Source of the DNA: Halorubrum halophilum
GTDB lineage: Archaea; Halobacteriota; Halobacteria; Halobacteriales; Haloferacaceae
Length of the DNA stretch: 64,000 nucleotides
Direction: 5' to 3'
Assembly (NCBI RefSeq): GCF_000739595.1
Contig: NZ_BBJP01000023.1
Span: 124,001 to 188,000, forward strand
Below, one piece after another: positions 41,052-50,272 of the stretch; the first letter of the stretch is position 1; every line of letters starts with the position of its first letter. A program made the position numbers and the translations under genes. The notes under the pieces are model-generated. The model searched no databases, had not been told where the DNA came from, and worked only from the letters and a program-made list of their open reading frames with translations.

Positions 41052-42098
41052 ATGCCGCCGAGCGTACTCATGCTGGGATGGGGGTATCCGCCGAACATCA
41101 CCGGCGGGCTCGACGTCCACGTCGGTGAACTGTTCTCGGGGCTCCGCGACGACTTCGGGGTGGACGCCACACTCGTGTTGCCCGCGGAGTTCGCGCCGGA
41201 CGACGAGCCCGGGATCGAGCCGGTCGAGACTGGAGCGGGTGACGTCGCCGCTCGGGTCGACCGGCTCAGCGATCGATTCGCCGAACTCGCCCCCGACCAC
41301 GACATTATTCACACGCACGACTGGTTCGGCTACGGTCCCGGCCGGAAGGCCGCTCGCGCGTCGGACGCGACGTGGGTGTCGTCGTTCCACTCGCTCGCGA
41401 GTGACCGCAACATCGACCCGCCGACCCGCGAGGTCGAGACCGAGCGCCGCCTCGCGAACGCCGCGGACACCAACATCGCGGTCAGCGAGCTCGTCCGCGA
41501 GGATATCCGCGAGCTGTACGACGCCGACTCCCGCGTCGTGTACAACGGTTTCTCGACGCCGACGTTCTCCGGGAAGGACGTCCGCGAGGACCTCGGCATC
41601 GACGGCGAGATGCTGTTCTTCGTCGGCCGCCACACCGACCAGAAGGGGATCTCGCACCTGCTGTACGCGATGCGGAAGCTCCACCGCCCCGGCGTGACCC
41701 TCGTCGTCGGCGGGTCGGGCCACCAGACCGACCAGCTGAAGCGGTTCGCCGAGCTGCTCGGGATCGAGGACCGCGTCGAGTTCGTCGGCTACGTTCCGGA
41801 AGCGGAGCTCGGCGACTACTACGCCGCCGCCGACGCGTTCGTCTCGCCCTCGTACGCGGAGCCGTTCGGCATCACGATCACCGAGGCGCTGGAGTCCGGG
41901 ACGCAGGTCGTCGCCACCCGATCGGGCGTCGCGGAGGTGCTTCCCGACGACTGCCTCGTCGAGGTCGAGGTCGATTCGGAGTCGATCGTCGACGGGATCA
42001 CGACCGCGCTCGACCGGGAGGAGCCACCGGAGTACGAGCGCCGGGAGTGGTCGGACGTCACTGAGGACACGCTAGCCGTGTACGAAGACGTGGCGTAG
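41052..42098 (+). CDS. glycosyltransferase family 4 (glycogen-synthase-like GT-B)
   Basis: A 348-residue GT-B enzyme. The N-terminal half opens SVLMLGWGYPPNITGGLDVHVGEL, whose glycine-rich acceptor loop resembles starch and glycogen synthases, and has HTHDWFGYGPGRKAA (about 80-94). The C-terminal half shows FFVGRHTDQKGISHLLYAM, the donor-phosphate Arg/Lys region, and SYAEPFGITITEALESGTQVVATRSGVAEVL with the canonical E-P-F-G-x5-E. All catalytic features are intact. The acceptor may be glycogen, trehalose-like or surface glycans; synteny does not decide. Confidence 0.9.
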   Translation: MPPSVLMLGWGYPPNITGGLDVHVGELFSGLRDDFGVDATLVLPAEFAPDDEPGIEPVETGAGDVAARVDRLSDRFAELAPDHDIIHTHDWFGYGPGRKAARASDATWVSSFHSLASDRNIDPPTREVETERRLANAADTNIAVSELVREDIRELYDADSRVVYNGFSTPTFSGKDVREDLGIDGEMLFFVGRHTDQKGISHLLYAMRKLHRPGVTLVVGGSGHQTDQLKRFAELLGIEDRVEFVGYVPEAELGDYYAAADAFVSPSYAEPFGITITEALESGTQVVATRSGVAEVLPDDCLVEVEVDSESIVDGITTALDREEPPEYERREWSDVTEDTLAVYEDVA

Positions 42099-42138
42099 GG
42101 CTCCAGTTCGCACATTCTCTCGCCCGCGCACGCGGCGG

Positions 42139-42468
42139 CTACTCGTCGCCGCGATACACGTCGAACTCGGTGGCCGTCTCCGGGTGCGTGATCCGGAACC
42201 CGTCTGCGGTCTCGGTCACGCCGCGAGTGCTCCCGGACCCGCCGCCGTACGGGCTCTCCTCGCCGTCGATCCCGCTCCCGCCCTGATACGGCGAGGAGTA
42301 CGGCGAATCCGACACGGGCTCGTCGAAGCTCTCCGGCGGGAGGTAGATCCGCTCGCCGCTCGCGGAGCGAACGACGACCGCGACGTCGCGAGTCCCGGTC
42401 ACGTCGATGACGGTCCGCTCCCCCGTGACGCGCGTGTCGATGTTGATCTCATCTTTGACCTCGTCCAT
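42139..42468 (-). CDS. small acidic haloarchaeal protein
   Basis: A 109-residue protein of unknown function. Two beta-rich ends (residues 1-45 with TVIDVTGTRDVAVVVRSASG, and 82-109 with GFRITHPETATEFDVYRGDE) flank a Ser/Pro/Tyr/Gly-rich disordered middle (SDSPYSSPYQGGSG and on). No known catalytic motif. It is divergent from the rpa operon with a short shared promoter region. Confidence 0.7.
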   Translation of the reverse strand: MDEVKDEINIDTRVTGERTVIDVTGTRDVAVVVRSASGERIYLPPESFDEPVSDSPYSSPYQGGSGIDGEESPYGGGSGSTRGVTETADGFRITHPETATEFDVYRGDE

Positions 42469-42596
42469 ACCCCATGTTGCGGACGGGGGCGGTTTATCGC
42501 TACCGGCCGTCGAGACGAGTTCTATCGCGATCGGTGCGTCGGCCCGCTGGTCGGGGTGGTGAACCCTTTTGTGCGGTCGCGTCGAACCTCGACCCG

Positions 42597-43871
42597 ATGG
42601 ACGTCAACAGCCATGCCGAGGAGCTCGCCTCCGACCTCGGCGTCGACAAAGAGGAGGTCAAAGCCGACCTGCAGAACCTGCTGGAGTACAGCGTCCCGAT
42701 CGACGAGGCCAAACAGAGCGTCCGCCGGAAGCACGGCGGCGGAGGCGGCGGCTCCACTCCCACCCCCGACGCCGTCGACGTGGGCGAGATCACGACCGAT
42801 CACGACGGGGTGACGGTCACCGTCCGCGTGCTCACGCAAGGGACGCGGACGATCCGGTACCAGGGCGACGACCTCACGATCCGCGAGGGCGAGGTCGCCG
42901 ACGAGACCGGCGTCATCTCCTACACCGCGTGGCAGGACTTCGGGTTCGAACCCGGCGACTCGCTGACGATCGGCAACGCCGGCGTCCGCGAGTGGGAGGG
43001 CGCGCCGGAGCTCAACCTCAACGACTCCACCACCGTCGCCATCGCCGACGAGGAGGTCGAGGTCGACCGCGAGGTCGGCGGCGACCGGAGCCTCGTCGAC
43101 ATCGACGCCGGCGACCGCGGGCGAAACGTCGAGGTCCGCGTGCTGGAGGTCGACGAGAAGACGATCTCCGGCCGGGACGGCGAGACCGAGATCTTAGAGG
43201 GCGTCGTCGGCGACGCCACCGCGAAGCTCCCCTTCACCGACTGGCAGCCCCGCTCGGAACTGACGCCGGGCGCCGACCTCCGGATCGAGGACGTGTACGT
43301 CCGCGAATTCCGCGGGGTTCCGTCGATCAACCTCACCGAGTTCTCGACGGTCACGCCGCTCCCGGACCCCGTCGAGGTCGCCGAGGACGCGCCACGCCTG
43401 TCGATCGCCGAGGCGGTCGGCTCCGGCGGGATCTTCGACGTGGAGGTCGTCGGCAACGTCTTAGAGATCCGGGACGGCTCCGGGCTCATCGAGCGCTGTC
43501 CGGAGTGCGGCCGCGTGGTCCAAAACGGTCAGTGCCGGAGCCACGGCGACGTGGACGGCGAAGACGACCTGCGCGTGAAGGCGATCGTCGACGACGGCAC
43601 CGACACCGTCACCGTCGTCTTGGACGACGAACTCACCGCCGAGGTGTACGGCGGCGGGCTCGAGGACGCCCTCGACGCCGCGAAGGACGCAATGGACAAG
43701 GAGGTCGTTGCCGAGGAGATAGCCGACTCGCTGGTCGGACGCGCCTACCGCGTCCGCGGGAACCTCTCGGTCGACGACTACGGCGCCAATCTCGACGCGG
43801 CCGAGTTCGAGCTCGCCGACGACGACCCGGCCGAGCACGCCCGCGCCGCGCTCGCGGAGGTGGGCGAATGA
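42597..43871 (+). CDS. rpa1: replication protein A (single-strand DNA binding), first gene of rpa-rpap-rpe operon
   Basis: A 424-residue RPA with three OB folds. OB1 covers about 65-150 (GVTVTVRVLTQGTRTI), OB2 about 165-260 and OB3 from about 275. A zinc finger occurs in RCPECGRVVQNGQCRSH (about 300-316): C-x2-C-x8-C-x-H. A helical N-terminus (MDVNSHAEELASDLGVDKEE) precedes. It coats single-stranded DNA in replication and repair. The gene order with an RPA-associated protein and a phosphoesterase matches the rpa1-rpap1-rpe operon known from Haloferax. ATG 42597 lies about 30 bases after an AACCCTTTT box. Confidence 0.93.
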   Translation: MDVNSHAEELASDLGVDKEEVKADLQNLLEYSVPIDEAKQSVRRKHGGGGGGSTPTPDAVDVGEITTDHDGVTVTVRVLTQGTRTIRYQGDDLTIREGEVADETGVISYTAWQDFGFEPGDSLTIGNAGVREWEGAPELNLNDSTTVAIADEEVEVDREVGGDRSLVDIDAGDRGRNVEVRVLEVDEKTISGRDGETEILEGVVGDATAKLPFTDWQPRSELTPGADLRIEDVYVREFRGVPSINLTEFSTVTPLPDPVEVAEDAPRLSIAEAVGSGGIFDVEVVGNVLEIRDGSGLIERCPECGRVVQNGQCRSHGDVDGEDDLRVKAIVDDGTDTVTVVLDDELTAEVYGGGLEDALDAAKDAMDKEVVAEEIADSLVGRAYRVRGNLSVDDYGANLDAAEFELADDDPAEHARAALAEVGE

Positions 43872-45535
43872 GCGACGACGGGCCGGGCGCCCGCGAGGTC
43901 GCTCACCGCGTGTTCGCCGCCGAGTTCGACGACGCCTCCCTCTCGTACTCCGAGAGCGACGAGGAGCGCGCCCCGAACTACGTGGTCACGCCGACCGGTG
44001 CGCGCGTGAACCGGCTGTTCGTCGCCGGCGTGCTCACCGAGGTCGAGCGCGTGAACGACGAGACGCGCCGCGGGCGAGTTGTCGATCCCTCGGACGCGTT
44101 CGTCACCTACGCCGGACAGTACCAGCCGGAGGCGCAGACCTTCTTGGAACGCGCCGAGCCGCCGGCGTTCGTCGCGCTCACGGGCAAGGCGCGCACCTTC
44201 GAGCCGGAGGACTCCGACCGGGTGTTCACCTCGGTCCGCCCCGAGAGCCTCAACGCGGTCGACGCCGATACCCGCGACCGGTGGGTCGTCTCCGCCGCGG
44301 AGGCCACGCTCGACCGTCTCGCCGTCTTCGAAAAGGCCCTCGACGCCGACCTCCGCGGCGAGGAGCTCCGCGCGGCTCTCGAATCGGGCGGCGCGCCCGC
44401 GTCGCTGGCGGCCGGGATCCCGAAGGCGATCGCCCACTACGACACCTCAACGGCCTACGTCGAGTCGCTCCGTCGGCTCGCGATCGACGCCTTAGAGCTG
44501 ATCGCCGGCGACCGCGACGAGGTTCGCTCGCTCGAAATCGCGCCTGATGGGGGCGACGAGACCGCGATCGGCGCGCTCCCGGAGACGGACGTGACGATCG
44601 AGGCGCCGGCGGAGCCGGTCGGCGACGAGGCACCGGGAGAACCGGAATCCGAGTCGGTCGCCTCCGAACCGGACGAAGTCGCCTCCGAACCGGACGAGGC
44701 TGCTTCCGAATCCGAGCCGGAGCCGGCGGTGACTGGTAACGAAACGACCGAGACGGCCGAGACCACCGAGACGGCCGATTCTGGATCGGCCGACGCCGAC
44801 TCGACCGATACCGACTCGATCGGTTCCGTGTCTGCCGACGCCGCCGACACCGATCCTTCCGGGACCGAGACCGAGCCCGAATCCGCCGGCTCCGAGTCGG
44901 AACCCGATCTCGGAGCCGAACCCGACGACGACAGCGACGGGCTCGACGACTTCGACGTCGGGACGGACGACGCCGAAACCGACGACTCCGGAGGAGCCGA
45001 GACCGACCGCGACGAGCCGCCGACCGAGCCTGCGTCCGACGAGATGTACGAGCTCGACGAGGAGGAGCGCGAGGAGATCGAGTCGGAGTTCGGCACCGAC
45101 TTCTCGACCGGGACCGAAGTCGACGAGCCCGGCGAGGCCGACATCGACGTGCCGGAGCCCGAAGAGATCGACGAGCCCCCGGCCGAGGAGGGCGCCGCGG
45201 AGTCCGCGGTCGACGCGCCTGCAGACGAGAGCGCCGGCACCGCCGCGGCGGAACCGGACGCCGGGAATCGGGACGCCGCCGACGCGAAACCGGAGAGCGG
45301 TGAATCGGCGGGCGACGAGGCGAGCGAGGCGGCCGACGATATCGACCTCGAAGCCGCAGTCATCGACGCGATGAGCGCGCTCGACGACGGCGACGGCGCC
45401 GGCCGCGAGGCGGTCGTCGAGGCCGTCGTCGACGACCACGGCGTCGCCGCCGACACGGTCGAGGACGCGATCCAGGACGCGCTGATGAGCGGGAAGTGCT
45501 ACGAGCCCGGCGACGGGCTGCTCAAGCCGATCTGA
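43868..45535 (+). CDS. rpap1: RPA-associated protein with a very long acidic linker
   Basis: A 555-residue protein that starts inside the rpa stop (ATGA). Residues 1-220 form the conserved RPAP domain, including an OB-fold-like part (NYVVTPTGARVNRLFVAGVL and FVALTGKARTF) and a helical part (LAAGIPKAIAHYDTSTAYVE). Residues about 235-490 are an extremely acidic Glu/Asp/Ser/Thr/Pro linker. The last 65 (DIDLEAAVIDAMSALDDGDG and on to LMSGKCYEPGDGLLKPI) look like a winged-helix domain, as in the RPA32 C-terminus. In Haloferax, RPAP1 co-purifies with RPA1. Confidence 0.9.
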   Translation: MSDDGPGAREVAHRVFAAEFDDASLSYSESDEERAPNYVVTPTGARVNRLFVAGVLTEVERVNDETRRGRVVDPSDAFVTYAGQYQPEAQTFLERAEPPAFVALTGKARTFEPEDSDRVFTSVRPESLNAVDADTRDRWVVSAAEATLDRLAVFEKALDADLRGEELRAALESGGAPASLAAGIPKAIAHYDTSTAYVESLRRLAIDALELIAGDRDEVRSLEIAPDGGDETAIGALPETDVTIEAPAEPVGDEAPGEPESESVASEPDEVASEPDEAASESEPEPAVTGNETTETAETTETADSGSADADSTDTDSIGSVSADAADTDPSGTETEPESAGSESEPDLGAEPDDDSDGLDDFDVGTDDAETDDSGGAETDRDEPPTEPASDEMYELDEEEREEIESEFGTDFSTGTEVDEPGEADIDVPEPEEIDEPPAEEGAAESAVDAPADESAGTAAAEPDAGNRDAADAKPESGESAGDEASEAADDIDLEAAVIDAMSALDDGDGAGREAVVEAVVDDHGVAADTVEDAIQDALMSGKCYEPGDGLLKPI

Positions 45536-46299
45536 TGGCGCGGGTCGAGCCGGTCGTCGGCGAGCCGGCGGCCGTGGCCGACCTCGGCGGCGAGCGGGTG
45601 CTGCTCGTCGCGGACGTCCACGCGGGCATCGAGGTCGGCCTGCGCTACGAGCGCGGCGTCGAACTGGACTCCCGGGCCGACGCGCGCCGCGAGCGGCTCT
45701 GCGACCTCGTCGCCGAGACGGACGCCGACCGGCTCGTCGTCCTCGGCGACCTCGCGCACCGGATCGGCGCGCCCGACGGCGACGAGTGCGCCGAGCTGGA
45801 AACCCTAATCTCCGCCGTCACGGACCGCGTCCCGATGGCGCTCGTCGAGGGGAACCACGACGCGGGCGTCGCGGCGGCGTTCGCCGACGACCTCGACGTG
45901 ATCGGAGCGGGCGGCGGCGTGCTCGGGGATTCCGTCGCCGTCTGCCACGGCCACACGTGGCCGGATCCCGCACTCCTCGACGCCGACGTGGTGTGTATGG
46001 GCCACGAGCACCCGCAGGTGCGACTGGAGGATTCGGTCGGCGGCTCGCGCGTCGAGCGCGCGTGGCTCCGCGGCCGGATCGAACCGGGGGCGTTCGTCGA
46101 GGACGGGAGTCCAGATGGGACCCCCGACGGAGATCTGCCCGAACTCGTCGTCTTCCCGGGGTTCAACGAGCGTTCCGGGGGCACGTGGGTCAACGTCGAC
46201 GGCCAGTCCTTCCTCGCGCCGTTCCTCCCCGACGCGCTCCCGGCCGGCGACGCGTACCTGCTGGACGGGACGCGACTCGGGGAGTACCGGCGATTGTGA
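45535..46299 (+). CDS. rpe: RPA-operon calcineurin-like phosphoesterase
   Basis: A 254-residue metallophosphoesterase. Dimetal motifs are LLVADVHAGIEVG (D-x-H), VVLGDLAHRIG (G-D), VEGNHDAG (G-N-H-D), and CHGHTWPD with MGHEHPQV (G-H-x-H). The start overlaps the rpap stop by one base (TGATG). The equivalent gene is third in the Haloferax rpa1 operon, so a DNA-end or nucleotide clean-up function with RPA is likely, although the reaction is not established here. Confidence 0.9.
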   Translation: MARVEPVVGEPAAVADLGGERVLLVADVHAGIEVGLRYERGVELDSRADARRERLCDLVAETDADRLVVLGDLAHRIGAPDGDECAELETLISAVTDRVPMALVEGNHDAGVAAAFADDLDVIGAGGGVLGDSVAVCHGHTWPDPALLDADVVCMGHEHPQVRLEDSVGGSRVERAWLRGRIEPGAFVEDGSPDGTPDGDLPELVVFPGFNERSGGTWVNVDGQSFLAPFLPDALPAGDAYLLDGTRLGEYRRL

Positions 46300-46501
46300 G
46301 GCGCAGTCGATTCTCACTATCAGAGATTCTCACCGCCGCAGACGTTGGGGACCGACAGATAGCGTTTATAGTCGCTTATACCAGTGAATACGGTATTTCC
46401 TGCGACTTAGCGCGGAGTCCACAGGCGAACAGATCGCGTCTTATTACCACGGGTGAGAATATGTCCATAGATTTATTAGCAGCGTATAGTATCGTTCCGA
46501 T

Positions 46502-48562
46502 ATGGGGCTTTCCCCCGGCATAGCCACCTGGATCTTGCTCGTTATCTCCGGGTTAAACCTCGGCATCGCGGCTGTCGCGGTTCGGCGCAGGGAGGTGCGC
46601 GGCGCAGTACCGTTCGCGCTCGTAATGGTCTCCGTCTCGCTCTATTCGTTAGGGACCGGTATCCGGGCGGGGAGTACGACGCTCTCCCTGTATCAGGTCG
46701 GCACGAGCATCAAATACATGGGGATCCTCGGACTCGGGCCAACGCAGTTCTGGTTCGGATTGGTGTACACCGGTCGGGAGTCACTTCTCACTCGCCGTCA
46801 CTGGGCGCTTCTGCTCGCGTGGCCAGTCGCCGTCTTTGTGCTCGTTGTGACCGCACCGGCGCACGACCTGTTGTGGAGCGTGCAGGGGTTCAGCAGGAGC
46901 GCCCCTCTGGCAGCGGTCGACCGTGTGAACGGGCTGATCTTCTGGCTGACGCTCGCGTATATCTACACGCTGATATTTATCACGTACGTGTTAATATTCA
47001 TATTCGGACTCAGGCGCGGGGGCCGATACCGCATTCAGGTCCTACTGATGCTTTCCGGCGGAATAATTCCGGTTGTCGGTAGTTTCCTACTCTTGTACAA
47101 CGGTAACCTATCGACGGCTTTGGACCCGACCGCGTTCGCCAACACGATCACCGGCATCGTGTTCGCTATTGCGCTTTTTCGGTTCGGCTTTCTCGATCTG
47201 GCTCCCATCGCGAGGCATACCCTCGTCGACGAGATGGTCGACCCGGTGTACGTCGTCGACGTCGACGATCGCGTCGTCGACGTGAACGTGGCCGGGATGG
47301 AACTTCTCGACGAGGGAGTGGGTGAACCAGTCGGACGACCGGCGGCCGAGGTGGTTCCGCTGTACGACTCGTTCCACGGGAGCACCGACGACGCCGACTC
47401 GGACGTGACCATCGAGCGCGACGGGTCGCTTCGATTCTTCGACATCAACCGAACGACGCTGACCGACCGGAGCGGAGCGACGATCGGGTTGCTGTTGATC
47501 TATCGCGACGTCACCGAGCGACACATCGCCGAAGAGCGGTTCAAACGGCTCATCGAACAGTCTTCGGACATCATCGCGGTGATCGACGAGAGCGGAGACA
47601 TCACGCACGTCAGCCAGTCGGTTGAAGAGATTCTCGGTTACGGCCCGACGGCGTTGATCGGTGCGAACGTCATCGAGAACGTCCATCCCAACGACCGAGA
47701 CGAGCTCCGCGCCGAACTCTCCGCCCACGGCACCGAGTACGGCTACACCAGCTCCTACAGGGTTCGGTTCCGGCACGCCGACGGAGAGTGGCGGGTCCTC
47801 GAAGTACGGGCGCGGAACCTGCTCAAAGACCAATTCGTGGAGGGCATCGTGCTGAACTCCCGCGACGTCACGGGAAAAGAGCGGCAGAAGCGAAAGCTGG
47901 AGCGGCAGAACGAGCGGCTCGACCAGTTCGCCAGCATCGTCTCGCACGACCTCCGAAACCCGCTGAACGTCGCGACCGGGCACGTCGACATGCTCGCATC
48001 GGACGCCGGAAGCGAGCAGGAAGACTCCATCGAGACGGTTCAGCGGCAGCTCGAACGGATGGATGCGATCATCAGCGACGCCCTCACGCTGGCTCGGTCG
48101 GGCGAGGTGATCACCGAGACAACCGAGGTGCGGCTCGAGGACATCTCTCGCACGGCGTGGCAGAACGTCGACACCGCCGAGGCCGACCTCGTCGTCGACA
48201 CGTCGCTCACCCTCGACGCGGACAAAGACCGGCTGCTCAACGTCTTCGAGAACCTGTATCGAAACAGCGCCGAACACAACGAGACGACGGGTCTGATCGT
48301 TCGGGTCGGGTCGCTGTCCGAGACGTTCGGGTTCTACGTCGAGGACACCGGCACGGGGATCCCCGAGGACAAGCGCGGCCAAGTGCTCGAACAGGGGTAC
48401 ACGACCAACCGCGAGGGGACCGGGTTCGGGCTCGCGATCGTCAGGGACATCGTCAGGGCGCACGGGTGGCAGATCACGGTCTCGGAAAGCGACGAGGGCG
48501 GCGCGAGGTTCGAGATCGAGTGCGCCGAGGTCCCGCTGGAAGAGCAGCCCGCGACAGCCTGA
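46502..48562 (+). CDS. membrane sensor histidine kinase (7TM, two PAS, HisKA, HATPase)
   Basis: A 686-residue kinase. Residues about 1-225 contain seven membrane segments, matching the archaeal 'histidine kinase N-terminal 7TM' sensor. A first PAS domain follows (about 235-340, VDDRVVDVNVAGMELLDEGV), then a second (about 345-460, SSDIIAVIDESGDITHVSQS). HisKA has the phospho-acceptor His in FASIVSHDLRNPLNVATGHV (near 482). The ATPase domain shows FENLYRNSAEHNE, FYVEDTGTGIPED and GTGFGLAIVRDIV. No response regulator adjoins. The 200 bases upstream are AT-richer and without another gene. Confidence 0.93.
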   Translation: MGLSPGIATWILLVISGLNLGIAAVAVRRREVRGAVPFALVMVSVSLYSLGTGIRAGSTTLSLYQVGTSIKYMGILGLGPTQFWFGLVYTGRESLLTRRHWALLLAWPVAVFVLVVTAPAHDLLWSVQGFSRSAPLAAVDRVNGLIFWLTLAYIYTLIFITYVLIFIFGLRRGGRYRIQVLLMLSGGIIPVVGSFLLLYNGNLSTALDPTAFANTITGIVFAIALFRFGFLDLAPIARHTLVDEMVDPVYVVDVDDRVVDVNVAGMELLDEGVGEPVGRPAAEVVPLYDSFHGSTDDADSDVTIERDGSLRFFDINRTTLTDRSGATIGLLLIYRDVTERHIAEERFKRLIEQSSDIIAVIDESGDITHVSQSVEEILGYGPTALIGANVIENVHPNDRDELRAELSAHGTEYGYTSSYRVRFRHADGEWRVLEVRARNLLKDQFVEGIVLNSRDVTGKERQKRKLERQNERLDQFASIVSHDLRNPLNVATGHVDMLASDAGSEQEDSIETVQRQLERMDAIISDALTLARSGEVITETTEVRLEDISRTAWQNVDTAEADLVVDTSLTLDADKDRLLNVFENLYRNSAEHNETTGLIVRVGSLSETFGFYVEDTGTGIPEDKRGQVLEQGYTTNREGTGFGLAIVRDIVRAHGWQITVSESDEGGARFEIECAEVPLEEQPATA

Positions 48563-48583
48563 GCGCTCGGCCTCGCCGGCCTC

Positions 48584-49036
48584 TCAGAGCGGCCGGAACC
48601 GGAACCCGTCCCAGTCCTGGCTCTCGGGCTCGCGGATCCCGGCGCCAGGCTCGCGCAGTTCGTCGGCGTAGACGGGCTCGACGCGGTCGCCGATGTCGAC
48701 GTCGAACGTCTCCCCGGTGCCGTCCTCGCGCTCGGCGATCTGCCCGAGCGCGCGGACCGCCGGCCCGTCGTACTCGTCGCCCATGTCGAACTCGACGATG
48801 GCGAGAGTGTTCGGCTCGCGGACGCCCGGCGGCGTCGCCGTCGACGTCGTCCACGTGAGGACCCGGCCCTCGTACTCGCGGAGGTCGACCGTCCCGACGC
48901 GCTCGGCGCCGTTCGGGCCCACGGTGTGGGGCGGGTACGTGACGGCCCCGTCCGCGTACTCTGCCGCTTCGAAGGTCGGTTCGGCGCTGTCAGTTTGGTC
49001 GTCAACTTCGCTGTCGGCCGCTTCGTTGTCGCTCAT
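48584..49036 (-). CDS. OB-fold (DUF35-type) partner subunit of the adjacent ketothiolase
   Basis: A 150-residue protein. After an acidic N-terminal stretch the OB fold contains VGTVDLREYEGRVLTWTTST and PNTLAIVEFDMGDEYDGPAV. The usual DUF35 rubredoxin-like zinc knuckle is missing: no cysteines are seen. Its ATG overlaps the thiolase stop (ATGA). Haloarchaeal beta-ketothiolases (the BktB and PhaA types of Haloferax mediterranei) consist of a thiolase alpha subunit and an OB-fold beta subunit, and this pair fits that plan. Confidence 0.85.
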   Translation of the reverse strand: MSDNEAADSEVDDQTDSAEPTFEAAEYADGAVTYPPHTVGPNGAERVGTVDLREYEGRVLTWTTSTATPPGVREPNTLAIVEFDMGDEYDGPAVRALGQIAEREDGTGETFDVDIGDRVEPVYADELREPGAGIREPESQDWDGFRFRPL

Positions 49037-50193
49037 TGGTTGCCCTCCAGAATCGTCGTGGTCACGCAGTTCCCGAACCCGCCGACGTTGCAGGCGAGCC
49101 CCGTGTCGGCCTCGACCTGCCGCGGGCCGGCGTTACCCGTGACCTGTTCGAATATCTCGTACACCTGTGCGACGCCGCTGGCGCCGAGGGGGTGTCCCTT
49201 CGACTTGAGCCCGCCGGAGGTGTTGATCGGGAGCTCGCCGTCGCGGTCGGTGACGCCCTCCTCGACTGCCTTCCACCCCTCGCCCTTCTCGAAGAAGCCG
49301 AGGTCCTCGCTCTGGAGGAACTCGAGGATCGTGAACATGTCGTGTAATTCGGCCACGTCGACGTCGTCCGGCCCGATTCCGGCCATCTCGTAGGCGATGT
49401 CGGAGGAGTCGGCGACTCCCCCCATCGTCGTCGGGTCCGCGCGCTCGTGGACGACGTGGGTGTCGGTCGCGCCGCCGATTCCCGAAATGACCGCGTACTC
49501 GTCTTCCGGGACGTACTCAGCGGCGACCGACTCCGGACAGAACACGAGGGCGGCGGAGCCGTCCGTGATCGGACAGAAGTCGTACAGCCGGAGCGGGTCG
49601 GCGACGATCGGCGATTCGAGGACGGTGTCGAGGTCGACCTCCTTCCGGAACTGCGCGTGGGGGTTGTCCACGCCGTTCTTGTGGTTCTTCACCGCGACCT
49701 TCCCGAGGCTCTCGCGGGGGGCGTCGTACTCGTCGAGGTAGAGCCGCGCCGTGAGCCCCGCGAAGGAGGGGAGCGTGACGCCCTGTTTGTACTCGACCGG
49801 GTGCGTGAGCGACGCGATCACGTCGGTCGCCTCCGACGTCGTCCGGTGGGTCATCTTCTCGCCGCCGACGAGCATCGTCAGATCGCTCGCGCCGGAGGCG
49901 ATCGACTGCCACGCGGCGTACACGCCCGCGCCCCCAGAGGAGGAGGTCTGGTCGATCCGGGCGGTGTAGACGGGCTGTGCCGCCAGATCGTGGGCGAGCG
50001 CGTTCGGGACGCCGGTCTGTCCCTCGAACTCGCCGCTGGCCATGTTCGAGACGTACAGGTGATCGAGGTCGTCGCCGTCGATCCCGGCGTCGTCGAGCGC
50101 GGCCGCGCCCGCCTCCGCCAGCAGCTCTCGCACCCACGCGTCGCGTTGCCCGAACGGGGTCATCGACGCGCCGATGATCGCTACGCGTTCCAT
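49033..50193 (-). CDS. beta-ketothiolase alpha subunit (Ser-His-His type acetyl-CoA acyltransferase)
   Basis: A 386-residue thiolase-fold enzyme. At the place of the nucleophilic Cys of bacterial thiolases (ACASG) it reads QTSSSGGAG, so Ser replaces Cys. The catalytic His residues are in AELHDMF and KGHPLGASG, and CNVGGFGN closes the fold. A Ser-His-His triad has been described for haloarchaeal two-subunit ketothiolases. It should condense acyl-CoA with acetyl-CoA or cleave ketoacyl-CoA, in polyhydroxyalkanoate, mevalonate or fatty-acid metabolism. It forms an operon with the OB-fold gene. Confidence 0.88.
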   Translation of the reverse strand: MERVAIIGASMTPFGQRDAWVRELLAEAGAAALDDAGIDGDDLDHLYVSNMASGEFEGQTGVPNALAHDLAAQPVYTARIDQTSSSGGAGVYAAWQSIASGASDLTMLVGGEKMTHRTTSEATDVIASLTHPVEYKQGVTLPSFAGLTARLYLDEYDAPRESLGKVAVKNHKNGVDNPHAQFRKEVDLDTVLESPIVADPLRLYDFCPITDGSAALVFCPESVAAEYVPEDEYAVISGIGGATDTHVVHERADPTTMGGVADSSDIAYEMAGIGPDDVDVAELHDMFTILEFLQSEDLGFFEKGEGWKAVEEGVTDRDGELPINTSGGLKSKGHPLGASGVAQVYEIFEQVTGNAGPRQVEADTGLACNVGGFGNCVTTTILEGNQ

Positions 50194-50272
50194 ACGCGTG
50201 GGTCCACGGCGCTCGCCTAAAGGGTACCTCTCTGCGGTCGCCGACCGGGCGATCGACTTCCTCCCTCCCGAC

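Noticed and set aside
42569-43867. An N-terminal extension fused to the RPA-associated protein in the same frame
   Set aside because: The stretch is a frame-shifted shadow of rpa, strongly Arg-rich; the real start is ATG 43868 overlapping the rpa stop.
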